The position numbers and the translations under genes were made by a program. The notes beneath the pieces are model-generated. The model searched no databases and had not been told where the DNA came from. It was given only the letters and a program-made list of their open reading frames with translations. Source: Karalla daura (taxonomy: Eukaryota > Chordata > Actinopteri > Chaetodontiformes > Leiognathidae). From it: a stretch of DNA of 64,000 bases. The stretch covers positions 6,665,309 through 6,729,308 of the forward strand of contig CM055205.1 of the NCBI GenBank assembly GCA_029224185.1, written 5' to 3'. This document shows positions 27,910 to 40,262 of the stretch, one piece after another. Each line of letters starts with the position of its first letter. Position 1 is the first letter of the stretch.

Positions 27910-28669
27910 CTCTGCTCCTCTCCCATCTCGCCACCTTTCGTCAGATGCTTTCGGCAGGGCCGATGCGGGCAATCAGGGGGCTGAACCTGCTGGAGGACCC
28001 CCGTCCTCCCCCCCTCCCCCGTCCCTGCAGAGCGCTGGGGTGAGAGGTTGGGGGGTTAGATCAGCTCGTCAGAGCAAACTGCCCCCCGTCTTGACATGGT
28101 ATCCTCTGGGAAAGTGTGTGCGTGCGTGCGTGCGTGCGTGTGTGTGTGTGTGTGTGTGCGTTCAGTGTGACATGTTGTGACAGAAACTGACTGACAAGCC
28201 CCCTTGCAGCCCAACACCAGCCGCTGCAGAGACTAATGATGACAGCTCTTAGGCCATACACTGCTCTCTTTTTCTCTTTCTCCCTATTTCTCTCCCTCTC
28301 TCACACGCACACACACACGCGCGCACACACACTCGCCATGTCTTCCCATCTCTCGCTCTCTTTGTCTTGTGTCTCTCCCTCGACTACCTCTTCCTCTATC
28401 ACACGCCCACACAGACAATGGCATCCTGTATATCGTCTCCCTGGCACAAAGGCGCAAACACACACATTTACATGAGCACTCGGGCAAACACACACACACA
28501 CACATACACACAGAGCCAAAGGACACACACACACACGCACACAGACACAAACGTTTTCATGCCTTCAGTCATACTAGTTCACATGTCACATGTTTCTCAA
28601 ATACACGCAATAAGTACACACATTTTTTTTTTCCTTTTGCATTGTCTGTCTCACACACACACACACTCT

Positions 28670-28742
<73 letters not shown>

Positions 28743-28789
28743 CTCACACACAAACGCTGCACTACTCTCTCTGTCTTGGAATTTTACAT

Positions 28790-29166
28790 TTTGATGAAGG
28801 AGGAAGCGCTCTGTCCAATCAGAGCGGCGGCAGCCGGGAGAGACCATCTGCCGGCAGACGGCGGGGTGGGTGGGACGCAGCTAGACGGCGCGCTACCAGG
28901 GCCGCCCCTGTCAGCCTTGCCCCCCGGCGTCCCTCGTCTGCGCGCGTCCGGTGGTACGCTCCGGCAGGCTGGATAAGAACCCCCCCCTCCTCTCCGTCTC
29001 CCCCTCTTCTGTCAGTGCTAGGGTGTAGCTACTGATCCCATACTACAGCAGCGGGGAGAGGGAGAGTGAGTGAGAGAGGGAGGAGGAGGGACATCAGGTG
29101 TCAGCGCTCCGCAGCCCCCGGCCCAGGCTCTATCACCACGACAACCGGCTCCGGGGGTGCTGCCAG
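28790..29166 (+). promoter_or_regulatory. CpG-rich promoter-like segment with a candidate noncoding first exon
   Basis: A CCAAT box in forward orientation (CTGTCCAATCAGAG, 28811-28824) is followed by very GC- and CpG-rich DNA. The segment ends in a strong splice donor, GCTGCCAG|GTGAGTCTGAG, cutting after 29166. No coding frame of known type is present, so this would be an untranslated exon. The nearest downstream gene-like object on the same strand is mir-138 at 38.6 kb, followed by topaz1, so it may start the mir-138 primary transcript. That link is inference. Confidence 0.35.
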
Positions 29167-29199
29167 GTGAGTCTGAGGACATGCACGCTCACACACACT

Positions 29200-29224
29200 C
29201 TCACACACCCTGACACCGGCGCTG

Positions 29225-29262
<38 letters not shown>

Positions 29263-30082
29263 GGAGCGACCCTGCGTTGTTTCCTCGCAGGGATGCGTTG
29301 GATCGGGCTGATTTGCACGCACAGGTGTGCGGCGGCCGACCTGCTCCAGGATGCGGGCATTGTCACTGTTGCATCCTGTGTGTCAGCACTGCGCCGACAG
29401 CGTAGCGGTGTGGTGTGCTGTGTGTGAGTGTGAGTGCGTGCGTGCGTGCGTGCGTGCGTGGATGCTGTCAGCGAGAGTGCGTGTGTGCGTGCGCGTGCGT
29501 GCGTGTTTGTAGCCGTGCCAGAATGTACAGTATACGTGCGTGGACGTGAGCCGTCCCTCCCAGTGTGCTGCCGGGAGAGACAAAGGGTCCCCACTGTCTG
29601 GCGCTGTGGCACCGCTCACACCGCCTCTGATGGGTGGGAAAGTTCTCGCTGTCAGCAGTCATGTCTGATCGGTAAAAGAAAAGAAGTCAAATTTGGTGCC
29701 CCCCCCCCCACACCCTCCTCCATCCCCAACACCCCCCTCCTCCAACCCCCACCTTCCCACCCACTCATCGCTGTCGAACACTCCTGACTCACGGTGATAG
29801 GAGGACATGGTCACAGCGGATGATCACCCGGTGGGTGGGGGTGGGGGTGGGAGTGGGGGTTGGGGTTGTGGTGGGGGTGGGGGTGTGTTCTGAGGACACG
29901 GAGGCTGAGGGGAGTGATGGGGGGGGTGGGTGGGGTGACGGGAGGGTGTGTGGTGTGTGTGTGTGTGGGGGGGGGGGGTTGGTTGGCGGTCATGACACTA
30001 CTTTAATATATGATGGACGCACCACAGAGAATGAGGTTAAACATGTGTCAGAGGAGGGGTCATCTGCCATGCACATGACTGC

Positions 30083-30120
<38 letters not shown>

Positions 30121-33100
30121 CAGCTGGAGTGCGTGCGTGTACATGTGAGGGGAAAAGAAAGAAGCAAAAGCGTTAACAGGCTAAACTGCCGGCAATCGCT
30201 GACCGATGAAGCCAGACAAAGGGTGGCGGATCATATGTGCAGTCTCGTGTCATACTCTGAGCGGAGGGATGGGGTGGGAGGGGTGAGTGGGGATGGGAAG
30301 GGATGGGTGGGGGTTCATATGTTGAGAAGCCACATACGTGCAGCCCCCCCCTCCCTCCTCCTACTACTACCACCACCACCTCCAAAAGCAAACGCGTGCA
30401 TGGTCATGTGTGAGCCGGTCCCTGCAAGGTGGCCCTCGTCTCCAGGAGATCACATGTGCGCATTGCGCTGCCGTGCTCTCGGTCCCCCCCGCTCCCTCGA
30501 TGCCTGACGCCCTCACTCAACCTGTCCTGTTTGACAGCCGCTCGTCCACCCCCCCCCCCACCCCCACCCCGACCCCTCCCCCCTCCCCATAGGAGCCCCC
30601 TCCCCCGTTCAGCCTCAGTCTCGCAAGGCTGCAGACCGGTCCAGCCGCGTCCATACTGTACTGTACCACACCAGATTATCAATCCCCGCTTTGTGTCAAC
30701 TGCTGTGATAGATGTGCCCTTATCCTTATGTGGCCTTTGTTAAATCCTGCCCATGTGATTGCAGATATTTGTAGTGGGGGGGGGGGGGGGCTGCAGTGTA
30801 GTTTGGAGTGCTGTAGCAGAGCGTTTTACAACTAGTCAAAGCTTTTTTAGTTCTGATAAACGCCGCATCAGATATTATATCTGATAGGAATAATTCGATA
30901 ACATTCCACTTTCAGAAAGACAGATTTTCTTTGGTTAAAAATAACTCTTATGTAAGTAGCAATGGATCCATTGTTTTCAGATCATTTTTGTGGGATTCAT
31001 CGGTCCGTAGTGTGTGGGCGAGACGGGAAAGTTAGACCTACACGAAGGAGAGAGAGAGAGGTTCCACACGCATGAAGAGCTGCACTGTCAGTGTCTGGAC
31101 ATACGAGTGCACAGGTCACGCATTCACCTACAGTCAGACGGGGAACCTGGAACTGCCCAGTTCAGCATTTGCCTAAGCTGGCATCCCTTGTTCTTGAACA
31201 GAAATGTTCAGAATACGCTGGCTGACAGGCGTATGCTGCCATTATCCCTTTTTTTATACATCACATGAGCATGGTCGTCTGAATCCTCAGCCCTCCCCGA
31301 AAACCAAATGAACACAGCCCAAACTGCATAGTCTGCGTGTTAAAAACGGTAGCGACGAGAACAAGCTGTACATTTCTCTTTCAGTGCCCTTCTCTCCCCC
31401 CTCTCTCCTCTCCCTCTCTCTCTCTCTCTCTCTCTCCCCCTCTCGGTCTCCCTCCTCTTCCATTTTATTCCATTTCTCACCCTTCCCATTTCCTCTCTCT
31501 TTTTCTCTGAGCTCCCCGTGCACACTCCTCCTCCCCTCCTCCATTTGCCAGCACTGACAATCTGTAGGGCGTGCCCCCCCCCCCCCCAACACACACACAC
31601 ATGCACACACCCATACATCCGCACACTCTCACCACATACGTTACAACGGGGCGCGTGCGCACATGCGTTCACGCCATGTGGAGCTCACGCGTGGCTGCAC
31701 AGTAACTGACACGCAGGCCCGACGTGTGCGCCCTGCTTTACGTCGACCGGGGGACTTGCTCGAATGAGGAATTCAGAGGTTGGCCGGCGCCGGCCCCGGC
31801 GCGGGGCGGGGGGGCGGCCGCTCGGCGACGGAGACGGCGCTCCCCGGCGCCCGCGATGCAGAGAGACGACGGCGTGAGCAACAATCACCCTAATTGAACA
31901 TTCCAGAGCAGCCCCTGCAAAATGGCTGCCGAGCCGGCACGCTGTCTGTCTGTGATGGCCGACCACAGCGTGTAGGTCTAAGGTGTGTGTGTGCGCGCGC
32001 GTGCGTGTATAGCCGCGTGTGCGTGCGTGCGCGCGCCTCTGTGTACAGCTGTTGCGGATACGTGTGTTTGTTCTGAGTGTTTGCGCCAACTCGGCGCGAG
32101 AGTAATCCTGCTCTTGCTTCTCCACCGACTGCTTTGTGTCGGGGGACACGTCTGCTCACCGGAGATCTCCGCTAATCCATAATTACCGAGCTCGGTATAA
32201 CCAGGCCGTAGGAGCCATTATGTCAAACTGCCGCACTGTAGCCGTTTTACCGTTGCGTTTCCAAGCACCTACGAAGAGAAAAAAGCAAACAAGCGGAGCC
32301 TGCGTGAGCCTCAGCTTTTGAGAATGAGTCGCCGCGGTCCCCTCGGTCGTCCTCCCGACGTCGACATTTTCACAGAGCGCCATTGAGGTGCTGAATTTGT
32401 TCTGCCAAAGAGCTGACCTTGTTGTTTCCTTACAGCCCCGTGCCTCGGCAGCCCAGCAGGCCCGGCCGGCCCTGCCCACGCTCCGGCTACCCACTCATCC
32501 TCCGGCCCAGCCAGGCCCGGCCCTGCCCCACCCAGAGCTGGCAACCTGCAGGAGTCATCAGGGTTAGTGCGCCTTTGGCACGCCCCCGTGCCAGGACCGG
32601 CCGTAAGCATCAGGCAGAAACGTGTAAATTTATAGATCTGCACTTAAAGCAAAGGCCAGACAATCAAATAATAGACCGACGTAAAGGAAAGGGGCTGGTT
32701 GGGGGAGTGGGGGGAGTGGGGGGGGTGGGTGTCCCGAGCCATCCATAAAACACTGGCGTGGTTCCTTATTTATAACAGTCAATAGCACAAGTCGAGAGAC
32801 ATGCGGTACTTTTATTATAGCACAGAGGTATCAAGTAATGGCAATTTGTTTGTTTGATTTATATGTGTATTTTTTTTTTACACTTTGCCACAAAGAGATC
32901 AATGACTCCTCCTTAGTACATTTCACCCCCCCCCACATCGTTTTTTATGACACTAGTCCAATATAATATCTATGAGGGGAAGCAGCTCTCAGAGGTGGGT
33001 ACCTTCCTAAATGCACGCACACACGCACACACACACACACACATACACACACTCACACACATGCACTCGCACACACACTTTTGTACCGAGATAAGCAGCA

Positions 33101-33931
33101 TTCTCTCATTTACATATCCACTTTTTCTTCCTTTCATATTAGGCTGCGCGCGCACACGCGCACACACACACACACACACACAGAGCACAGATTATAAGCA
33201 TCGGTGGATTAAGTTAAAGCGGTGCCGTTTTGCTAATAATTCAAATACTGCAAGTGTTAGCGTTTTCCGCAGTTCATCTGGGAGACGCCGTAAAAAGACA
33301 AAGCTGAACTAAATGACTACCAGCGCCCGGGCCTTATCGCAACCGTGTGGGTGTGCGCCTTGTGTGCTCATGAGAAGGAGAGAGAGAGAGAGAGAGAGAG
33401 AGAGCGTGTGTGTGCGTGTGTGTGTGTGTGTGCACGGACGCCAGTCTTGAACGTGACAGCCGAGGGTCGGGGGGGGGGCTTTACACGTTGAAATCTCTGC
33501 CGCCGCTTCGGATGCATTTGCCGGCGTGGTCACAGAGTCTGTTAGTGCGTGCACGTAGGGGCACGTGTGTGTGTGTGTGTGCGTGCGTGTGTAAGGGAGA
33601 GCATGTGAACGTGAGATCCCCTCGCTGTTTGCTATTGATCAGAGTGAATAATGCTCCTCTCCACAATCCCTATATGATTATAATGGAGCCATTTGTTCCA
33701 GCGTCTGCGGGTAAAAAAAAAAAGCACAGCCAGAGGCGGTATTTTTCATGTGCCAAATGCGATTAAAAAACACAGAGACTCTAATAAAAATTCAAGGATA
33801 TAAGAAAGTTCTGTAAAGGAAGAGAATGCTGGCGTTATGTTCCGGTGTTTGCCGAGAGTCCTCTATGAGTAGACCATCCTAAATGTCCGAGGTGTAAACA
33901 TTTTCCACCCATTATGCTGGTTCTACTATTA

Positions 33932-33962
<31 letters not shown>

Positions 33963-36150
33963 ACTGATCATTACTGTATGAATGAACCAGAGAGCTTCAG
34001 TAAACAATGGCCCATTTCTCATACCGCAACACATTTCACAGAGCCGCGGCGCTCGCCACTATGCCAAAAACCATTCGGGAATGAGAAGACCGCAAAAGAG
34101 GTGGAGTCGGCGAGGCCAGGCTCAGGACACGATCTTGTTGTGCCAACCTATGTCATCGGCAAGATATTGACGTCTGCCTTTGAGTAAAGGGAACAGGAGG
34201 ACAGTGTAGTGTAGAGGAAATGGATGCTTGGCGGAACGCTCAGCCGGCATCCTCACCACCACTGCTCTCGCTGCTGACCGCCGCTGCTGGCGCCCCTCCG
34301 CCCCCCGCCCTCCGCCCTCGGCCACAGACGACATCGACGCCGCTCGCTTCTGTGGGGCCGTCCTCCGAGCGGTCTGAATCCAGACAAAGAGAGGGAGGGG
34401 GGGGGGAAGAGGCGATGCGGCACGCGTGCCGGAGAGATACAGTAGCGCAGTGCAAAGCGGGTGAGTCGCCACCGCGCGCGTCTGCCTCTCCCAGCGTGAG
34501 GTGGCACGGAGGGAGAGAGAACAGCGCCCGACGCGAGTGGAGGTCTGCCTGGCGCGTCTGAAACGTCTGAAACGTGGGGTAGGATGTTCTCTCTGCCTGC
34601 CCGGCTGCCCGGCTGCCCGGCTGGCTGGCTGGCTTCCCTCCCGAGTGCCGACAACAGACGTCGTCATTTTCCAACTCAATTTACAGACGCATTAGGAGAT
34701 GCTGAGGCGCGCCCAACTCCCTCCAATGCAATCAGCCTGCCTGTGTGTTTTAAAGAGGAAATTGAGGGTGCCATCTTAATCGACTGCTCTTCGAGTTGCC
34801 CTCGCTGCTAGACTCCCCCCCCCTCCCTTGCTGAAATCATCTCTGAACGCTATGGCCCGTGTGTGGACTTGTGTCACGGCCAGCCCTCGCACGTTCGTCT
34901 CCTCTTACGTAGGTTGCACGGAAAAGGGCAAAAGCGCATGTTTGTGAGCACTGTTTCAACTCATTTGGGAAGTTGGAAACCTATCGGGCAGTATATGCTC
35001 CTTTGTGGTCAAAATCACTATCCCACGGGTGCTTTAATTCAATTCAATTCAATTAATATCCCATAATGAGGATTTATCCTTTAGTGTTAATTCAGAGTGG
35101 CTACATTTATAGATTCTACATGTACCATGATTTACTGATGGCAAATTGATTTGGATGAATAGCTTGGTTTGACATGCATTTATAAAAGCCTTATAATGCC
35201 AACCAGCATGGCACCAGTTTTTCTGGTTAACTTTCTGATATTAAATTTGCGTTCTGTGTTTTTTTTTATGAGAGTGAGCGTAATGGAGTCTTAATGCACG
35301 TTACCAGGATGGATGTACTTCTTTTTTTCCCACATTTAATAAATTGCAGTTGGTCTTTGGTTTTTCAGAGATAACCCAGCCGGTTTTGTAAAGGTTTTTT
35401 CGCTCTGGGTTTTTAGTTGATAAATTGATCTACAGTTCTCTTCCAGGTAGCGTTAAAAAGCCCTTTAAATATGGCCTCGCGAAACCTGCTGATACCCTGA
35501 AAGTCTGCGTCTCCCCGTCTCTCCCTGTAATTGATTTCACACCTTTGAGCCTCACAATAGTTTTCTGAGTGCACTTAGGGGAGAGATTCAGGACAAAGTC
35601 GGCCGGAGAAGCGCCTCCACGTAGATGTCTGCGCACAGGCCGCCAGCTGCCCACGATCCTGCGCTGACAATGTCCTGTTTGACCCTCAAACTAAACATAT
35701 GACTAATTGAGAGCCTGGCTAAAAACCGGAGCGGGAGAGGCACGAGGCAGGACAAAGGATGGGGGGCTGGGAATGGCGGCAAAGAAAAGAGGAGGGGTAA
35801 GAGAAGATGAGGGGGGGGGGGGGGGGGGGAAGAGGAGTTATTAAGACGAGAAAGAGATAACATCTGCTATTATAGTGTCCTCTCTATCTCTCGGCTCCTC
35901 CATTCACTCCAAAATGTCACAGCATTCATCCTCTCTTTCACCCTTCATTTCTCTCTCGATCACCTCATTTCTTGTAGCAGATGTTCGCTCGTCTGTTTCA
36001 CTTTTGATCTTGTTTTCCCCTCTCGTTCCTTTTCGACCTGCTTAACATTTTTTGCTTCCCACCCGCGTACCCCCCTCGAACGTGTCTCTTTCCCCCCCCC
36101 CCCCACCCCCCTCCCCGTAAGTGCTTTTCTTTTTGCATCCGGCACCGAGA
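29200..36150. other. gene-free interval with microsatellites and CpG-rich patches
   Basis: No protein gene recognised. Contents: CA 29224-29262, TG 30087-30118, CT 31414-31436, CA 33016-33060 and 33164-33181, GA 33376-33405, ATT 33931-33961, a G run at 35811-35829, and CpG-rich DNA at 31,700-32,560 and 34,220-34,640. A possible 127-nt noncoding exon lies at 32,436-32,562, between TTTCCTTACAG and GTTAGT. The sequence around 32,160-32,240 is unique and contains CCATAATTACCGAG, a homeodomain-like core. Confidence 0.55.
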
Positions 36151-36366
36151 GGCTTCGACGGCCGCGCATTGATCTCGCACACCAACGCACGGCTCTGATA
36201 TTGATCGTTTCCCACAGCCCGGCCGGCCAGACGCGCCGAAAATTACCCACATGTGCCGGCGAGGCTCCCCTCCGCCGAGCGGCGGCGGCGGCGGCGCAGA
36301 TCTATAGCTTCTCAGGTGGAGGAGGTCTCTCGAAGCATGCGGACGAGATCTTGAAACGAGGGGCCG

Positions 36367-36440
36367 GCTGCCATGGCAACCATATGATGAGGCAGGCAGG
36401 GCTATTTAAAGGAATTCAGCTGCTGCTCGCATCCCCGTCA
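36367..36440 (+). promoter_or_regulatory. candidate core promoter: RFX-like X-box and TATTTAAA element
   Basis: GCTGCCATGGCAAC at 36367-36380 resembles an RFX X-box half-site pair. A TATA-like TATTTAAA follows at 36403-36410 and is followed about 30 bases later by CpG-rich sequence (CGCATCCCCGTCAGCC). The element lies about 2.2 kb upstream of the mir-138 hairpin on the same strand and at the edge of a CpG-rich patch (36,140-36,310). Promoter activity is inferred only. Confidence 0.3.
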
Positions 36441-36490
36441 GCCTCGCACCGGTCCAGTGAAAGACAAAGAAATAGATGCCAGTGGGGGAA

Positions 36491-36550
<60 letters not shown>

Positions 36551-38647
36551 GGGGAGAGATCCTCATAGTTCCACCCCTCCAATCTTGTGTGTGTTGTTAA
36601 TTCTGGGTTGCACAAAGAAGATCGAGGCGGTGACAGATCCCTTTGTAGCACTCTAAATGGATGTTAACTTGCATTGCACAAACGAGCCACGCGTTTCAAT
36701 TTAATCTCCTCTCTCTCCTCCAAGTGTTTTCATTTTCTAATTTATCACCTCCAAATGCATTTTTTTTTTTGCCCACCACTCTTTAATATACACTTTTGAA
36801 GTATCGCCGTGTCAATTCTATTGAGGCAAATCTCATCGTCACCCTCTCCGTCGCAGGAGCTGAGAGAGGGGAACTCGGATGGCAAAAAGAAATAAATTCC
36901 ATCAATGTATGTTAACATAGATAAGGGCCCAAGCTTGCTTCACACGGCGATGTGTGTGTGTGCTTGAATCGTCTGCAGAAGGGGCCACTGTACAGTAGAT
37001 GTAATGTCTGAAATTGTTAATTATATCTATCTATATATATATATAAACGCTCTCTCTCCAGAGAGGTATTTCTCAGTGGACGGCAGCGCACTGGAGAACA
37101 ACCGCTGTGCACATGCAGCGCCTCGCATGCCAAACAGAGGCGGGGAGCAAACAAAAGGCCACACAAGCGCTTATTTTACACACGCACGCACACCCAGCAC
37201 ATTTCCACTACTGTATGTGAAGGTGTACACCTGAAGGAATGTGACATTTACTTCCCGTCGCCTACGGAGAGAACGGCGTGCGTTTCAACCTCCCACCTCC
37301 CGTGCGTCTCTGTCAGCGTTTAGCTGATAGGCAGCGCCTCGTCTCTGCTCTGCGGCTGCGAGCCCACATCTGAGCCGTTTTCAACGCGGGGTTCTGGATT
37401 GAAGGAATTTGTATTCCCCGGGCAACGAACGAAGGCGCGGATCAAACGTTTAGCCGGGTTTGTTTTTCGAGGAGCTATTGTTTCCGGGTTTCATGTGCAA
37501 TTAAGCGAAGGAGACATTTTGTCTCGTCTGCAAGTCTGTCTTTTGGAGACAGAGCACTACAGTCAAAGGGCCCGGGGGGAGGGGGGGGGGGGGGGGGGGG
37601 GGGCAGGAGCCATTTGGAACAACACATTTTATTGTAGAGTTGCAATGATTCCTTGGACTTTTAAAAGTAAATTAACCGTGGCATCATTGCGCATTATTTA
37701 GCATCTGGATTTTGAAGATCCGACACGTTTTCAGCATTTACATGCATTTTGCATCGACGTTTGATACGTTGAGAAAGTAAACCAAAAAAGCAACCGATGA
37801 TGAAAGCCATTCGTTGCAGGGATCGACAGACCTTTTTGGTCTGTGCCAGGAACGTGGTGTTTGATATTCACATACTTCAGCCGTGAGCTCGCGCTAAATG
37901 CCCAAAGTCAAAACATTTCATGATTTATAGGTGATTCTGTCTCCCCCATAAATAAATGCTCCCCGATTTCCGTGTCCTTTAGTCGCGCCGATATCCTACA
38001 GCATTTTAATTTGAAGTGCACAATTAGTGGTGAAACGGCCGCTGTTCTGTTATCACTCAGTCGAGCCGGGCGTGCTATTGCAATGCCTGTGAGAGCAGTC
38101 AGGAAGATTTAAAGTGCTCCAGAGAAGCAAAATTATGAGTGACCTCTCTCGTAACACTCCCTCCGCTCTTCACTCTGCTCTTTATCTCATTCTAATCCCG
38201 ACTCATTTCATATGCTAAGTAAAAGCTTATATCTCTCTTCACTGTACTTATACACACAGTCCTCATTGCTGTGGTGTGATTATAAAATTTGCATAGAGGA
38301 TGTGGCTGGAGTGGTGGAGTGCTGCGGCGCCAGAGCTGAGGCGGGGGGTTGTGGGTGGTCTAATGCCTGTCAGGTGTGGAGAGGTGGGGCAGAGACTCCC
38401 CGAATCCCTTGTGTCTGAACCTGAGGACGAGGAACCCGGGGAAAGTTCCCTCACGTCTCATTTTCTCTCTCTCCTCATCTCCATCGGCTGCCTCCGGAGC
38501 TAATTTGCATGTTCTCTGTTCACAGCTGTCACAGATGCAGTGAAGATGAGGCAAACGGGAGAGCTGACTCGACACCCCTGGGGAGCACGCCATGGGATGG
38601 AACCGCTGGAAAAGCACAGCTCCCGTCACAGCGCCACCTGCTGACTT

Positions 38648-38734
38648 GGTGGAGTGGGACAGCTGGTGTTGTGAATCAGGCCGCCACAGTCCAGGGACCG
38701 GCTACTTCCCAACACCAGGGTCTCACCTGCACCC
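38648..38734 (+). ncRNA. mir138: microRNA miR-138 precursor hairpin
   Basis: The 23-nt 5p product at 38661-38683 starts AGCTGGTGTTGTGAATCAGG and is identical over its full length to the vertebrate miR-138-5p I remember. The 3p arm at 38701-38722 reads GCTACTTCCCAACACCAGGG, differing from the human miR-138-1 star strand (TTCACAAC) by one base inside the stem. The flanks also pair: GTGGGAC (38654-38660) with GTCTCAC (38720-38726), then GGTG with CACC. The loop is about 38684-38699. miR-138 is a brain-enriched regulator of dendritic spine size and of metabolic and hypoxia genes (established knowledge). In human, MIR138-1 lies in the gene-poor interval between ABHD5 and TOPAZ1, exactly as here. 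An acceptor-like CTCTGTTCACAG ends at 38525, so the hairpin may lie in a terminal exon of a spliced primary transcript. Confidence 0.95.
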
Positions 38735-38950
38735 CTCACATCACACACGGTCTTACATTCAGACGCCGGACGTAATGGCAGTCCATTTCTTGCCGACTAT
38801 GTGACAGTACGTCTATGTCCAATCAGTGATATCAAGTCTACATATGCTCTTAGAAAACTGGTTGTAGCATCTCACAAAAGCGAGAAGGGAGTCCAAGCAC
38901 AGACATAGTCAAAATTTGTCAAACAAGGGAGAAAAAAAATACTATATTTG

Positions 38951-39040
38951 GGCTAAATTATTAATAAGGCAGATCATTAAAAGGCATAATGAAGAGCCAG
39001 TGGAAGCATGCTTAACCATTTGCCTTTTAATGATTTAGCC
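38951..39040. other. AT-rich stem-loop/inverted repeat just downstream of mir-138
   Basis: GATCATTAAAAGGCA at 38972-38986 pairs with TGCCTTTTAATGATT at 39021-39035 (14 Watson-Crick pairs plus one G-T), with a 34-base spacer. GGCTA at 38951-38955 can also pair with TAGCC at 39036-39040. The left arm is itself repeated: GGCTAAATTATTAATAAGGC (38951-38970) resembles the complement of the right arm. It contains several ATTA cores of the homeodomain type. It could be a regulatory palindrome or an expressed hairpin; the function is unknown. Confidence 0.5.
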
Positions 39041-39877
39041 TCTATAATTATGGCTTTCAGCAGTTTTATCCCTGTCACATTTCTTGTATTTGAACTGCCT
39101 GGATTGCTTGTATTTTCTACGTGAGATAATGTTTTCCTAAAAGAAAAAGAGTAATTTCTTCCATTGATTCCAAAAATACATTTAGAACAAAAAGGGGTTT
39201 TTTTTGTTTTTTTCTATATATATTTGTTCAAAAATATCTTTTCACCTTCCAAAATCTTTTGACTTTGATCAAGGATGGTTCACTCCTTCAGATTAATACA
39301 GTGCGAGAGCTTTGATGCCAGAGTTGCAATAAGTGCCGCACAGGCTTCAGATGGTAATTTGCTGTAGTGTGTTGATGAAGGGAATCCACATGGCTATATC
39401 ATTTAGATTTTTTTTCATTTAATATTAAACCAATTTCAAAACATGACCAATGTTTATTTCCTGTTTGTACTTATAGTTAATCAAATGCAATAAAGAAAGG
39501 AAATTTTCATTTCTCAACAAATACTTAATCACCGGTTTCTGGATTGAAGGGGCGCTAGGATATATCTATATATGATGACCCCTCTGATGTTGATGCAAAA
39601 TAAAGTCTACAAAAATGAGACTAAATGTGATTGCATAATGCTTTGCAGACTCACTATGACACACACAGACCGACATGAAACACATTATAAAGATCTTGAT
39701 GTGAGACTACAACATATTGGCTATGCTTATCCTCCTCGACTGTGTCCTGTATTTGAACTGTGACTCCCCTGTGAACTACATCGTGGTCAGACAGGTTAGC
39801 TACAATGCTCGTGGCAGGAGAAGCACGGGTTCATGGTAACGTTTTAAGATGAACAAAATGCATTTTGGCATAACTAG

Positions 39878-40015
39878 CTTCCATCCATCCATCATCTCAC
39901 CCACTTCGTACCTCGATAGTTTTGCAAGGGATTATCCCAGCGCAGATGCACCCAAATGTGTCATAGGGGTCGGATGGCGGGCCACGGTGGGGCAATTAGT
40001 GTGTTGCAGTTAGGA
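39878..40015. repeat. fragment of the common teleost interspersed repeat
   Basis: CCATCCATCCATCATCTCACCCACTTCGTACCT is the typical opening of this repeat (split here for description: CCATCCATCC start, ACTTCGTACC middle). A diverged body and a GGCAATTAGTGTGTTGCAG remnant follow. Confidence 0.5.
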
Positions 40016-40262
40016 TCTACAAGTCCAAGTCAATCTAAGTCAAGGAATAGAATTCACTTGACAGGGAAATTTCAATTTCAGGCAAGTAAAAAGTGATGGA
40101 GCCAGATGTGTCCAAGTGTTCTCTCATGGACGAGTCCATGTGGCAGTTTTGCAGGGACCTTCCTTGATGTTTTGGGACTTTCAAAAGACAAACTAATAGA
40201 CACAGAAGAACCTTTACACTCTGGCTCAACTCTCAGAGCAAAGCAACGCGCCATCTTAATTT

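Larger units (their letters stand above)
17000..28780. other. gene-free interval upstream of abhd5, rich in microsatellites and CpG-rich patches
   Basis: No open frame here has family resemblance. Long frames are produced by CA, GA or CpG-rich low complexity. Microsatellites: CA 18247-18301, GA 22128-22216, CT 23057-23095, GATA 23987-24087, CA/CG 23195-23250, TG 26738-26761, TG 27698-27734 and TG 27865-27905. G or C homopolymers occur at 25945-25966 and 27185-27203. CpG-rich patches lie at about 20,940-22,060 and 25,700-26,330. Non-repetitive AT-rich blocks with several TAAT cores, such as 17,520-17,880 and 23,750-23,900, look like candidate conserved noncoding elements, but that needs an alignment. 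Confidence 0.6.

Noticed and set aside
28367..29035. 222-codon open frame on the + strand
   Set aside because: Made largely of CA and CT repeats read as Thr-His and Leu-Ser. The end overlaps the CpG promoter-like segment.
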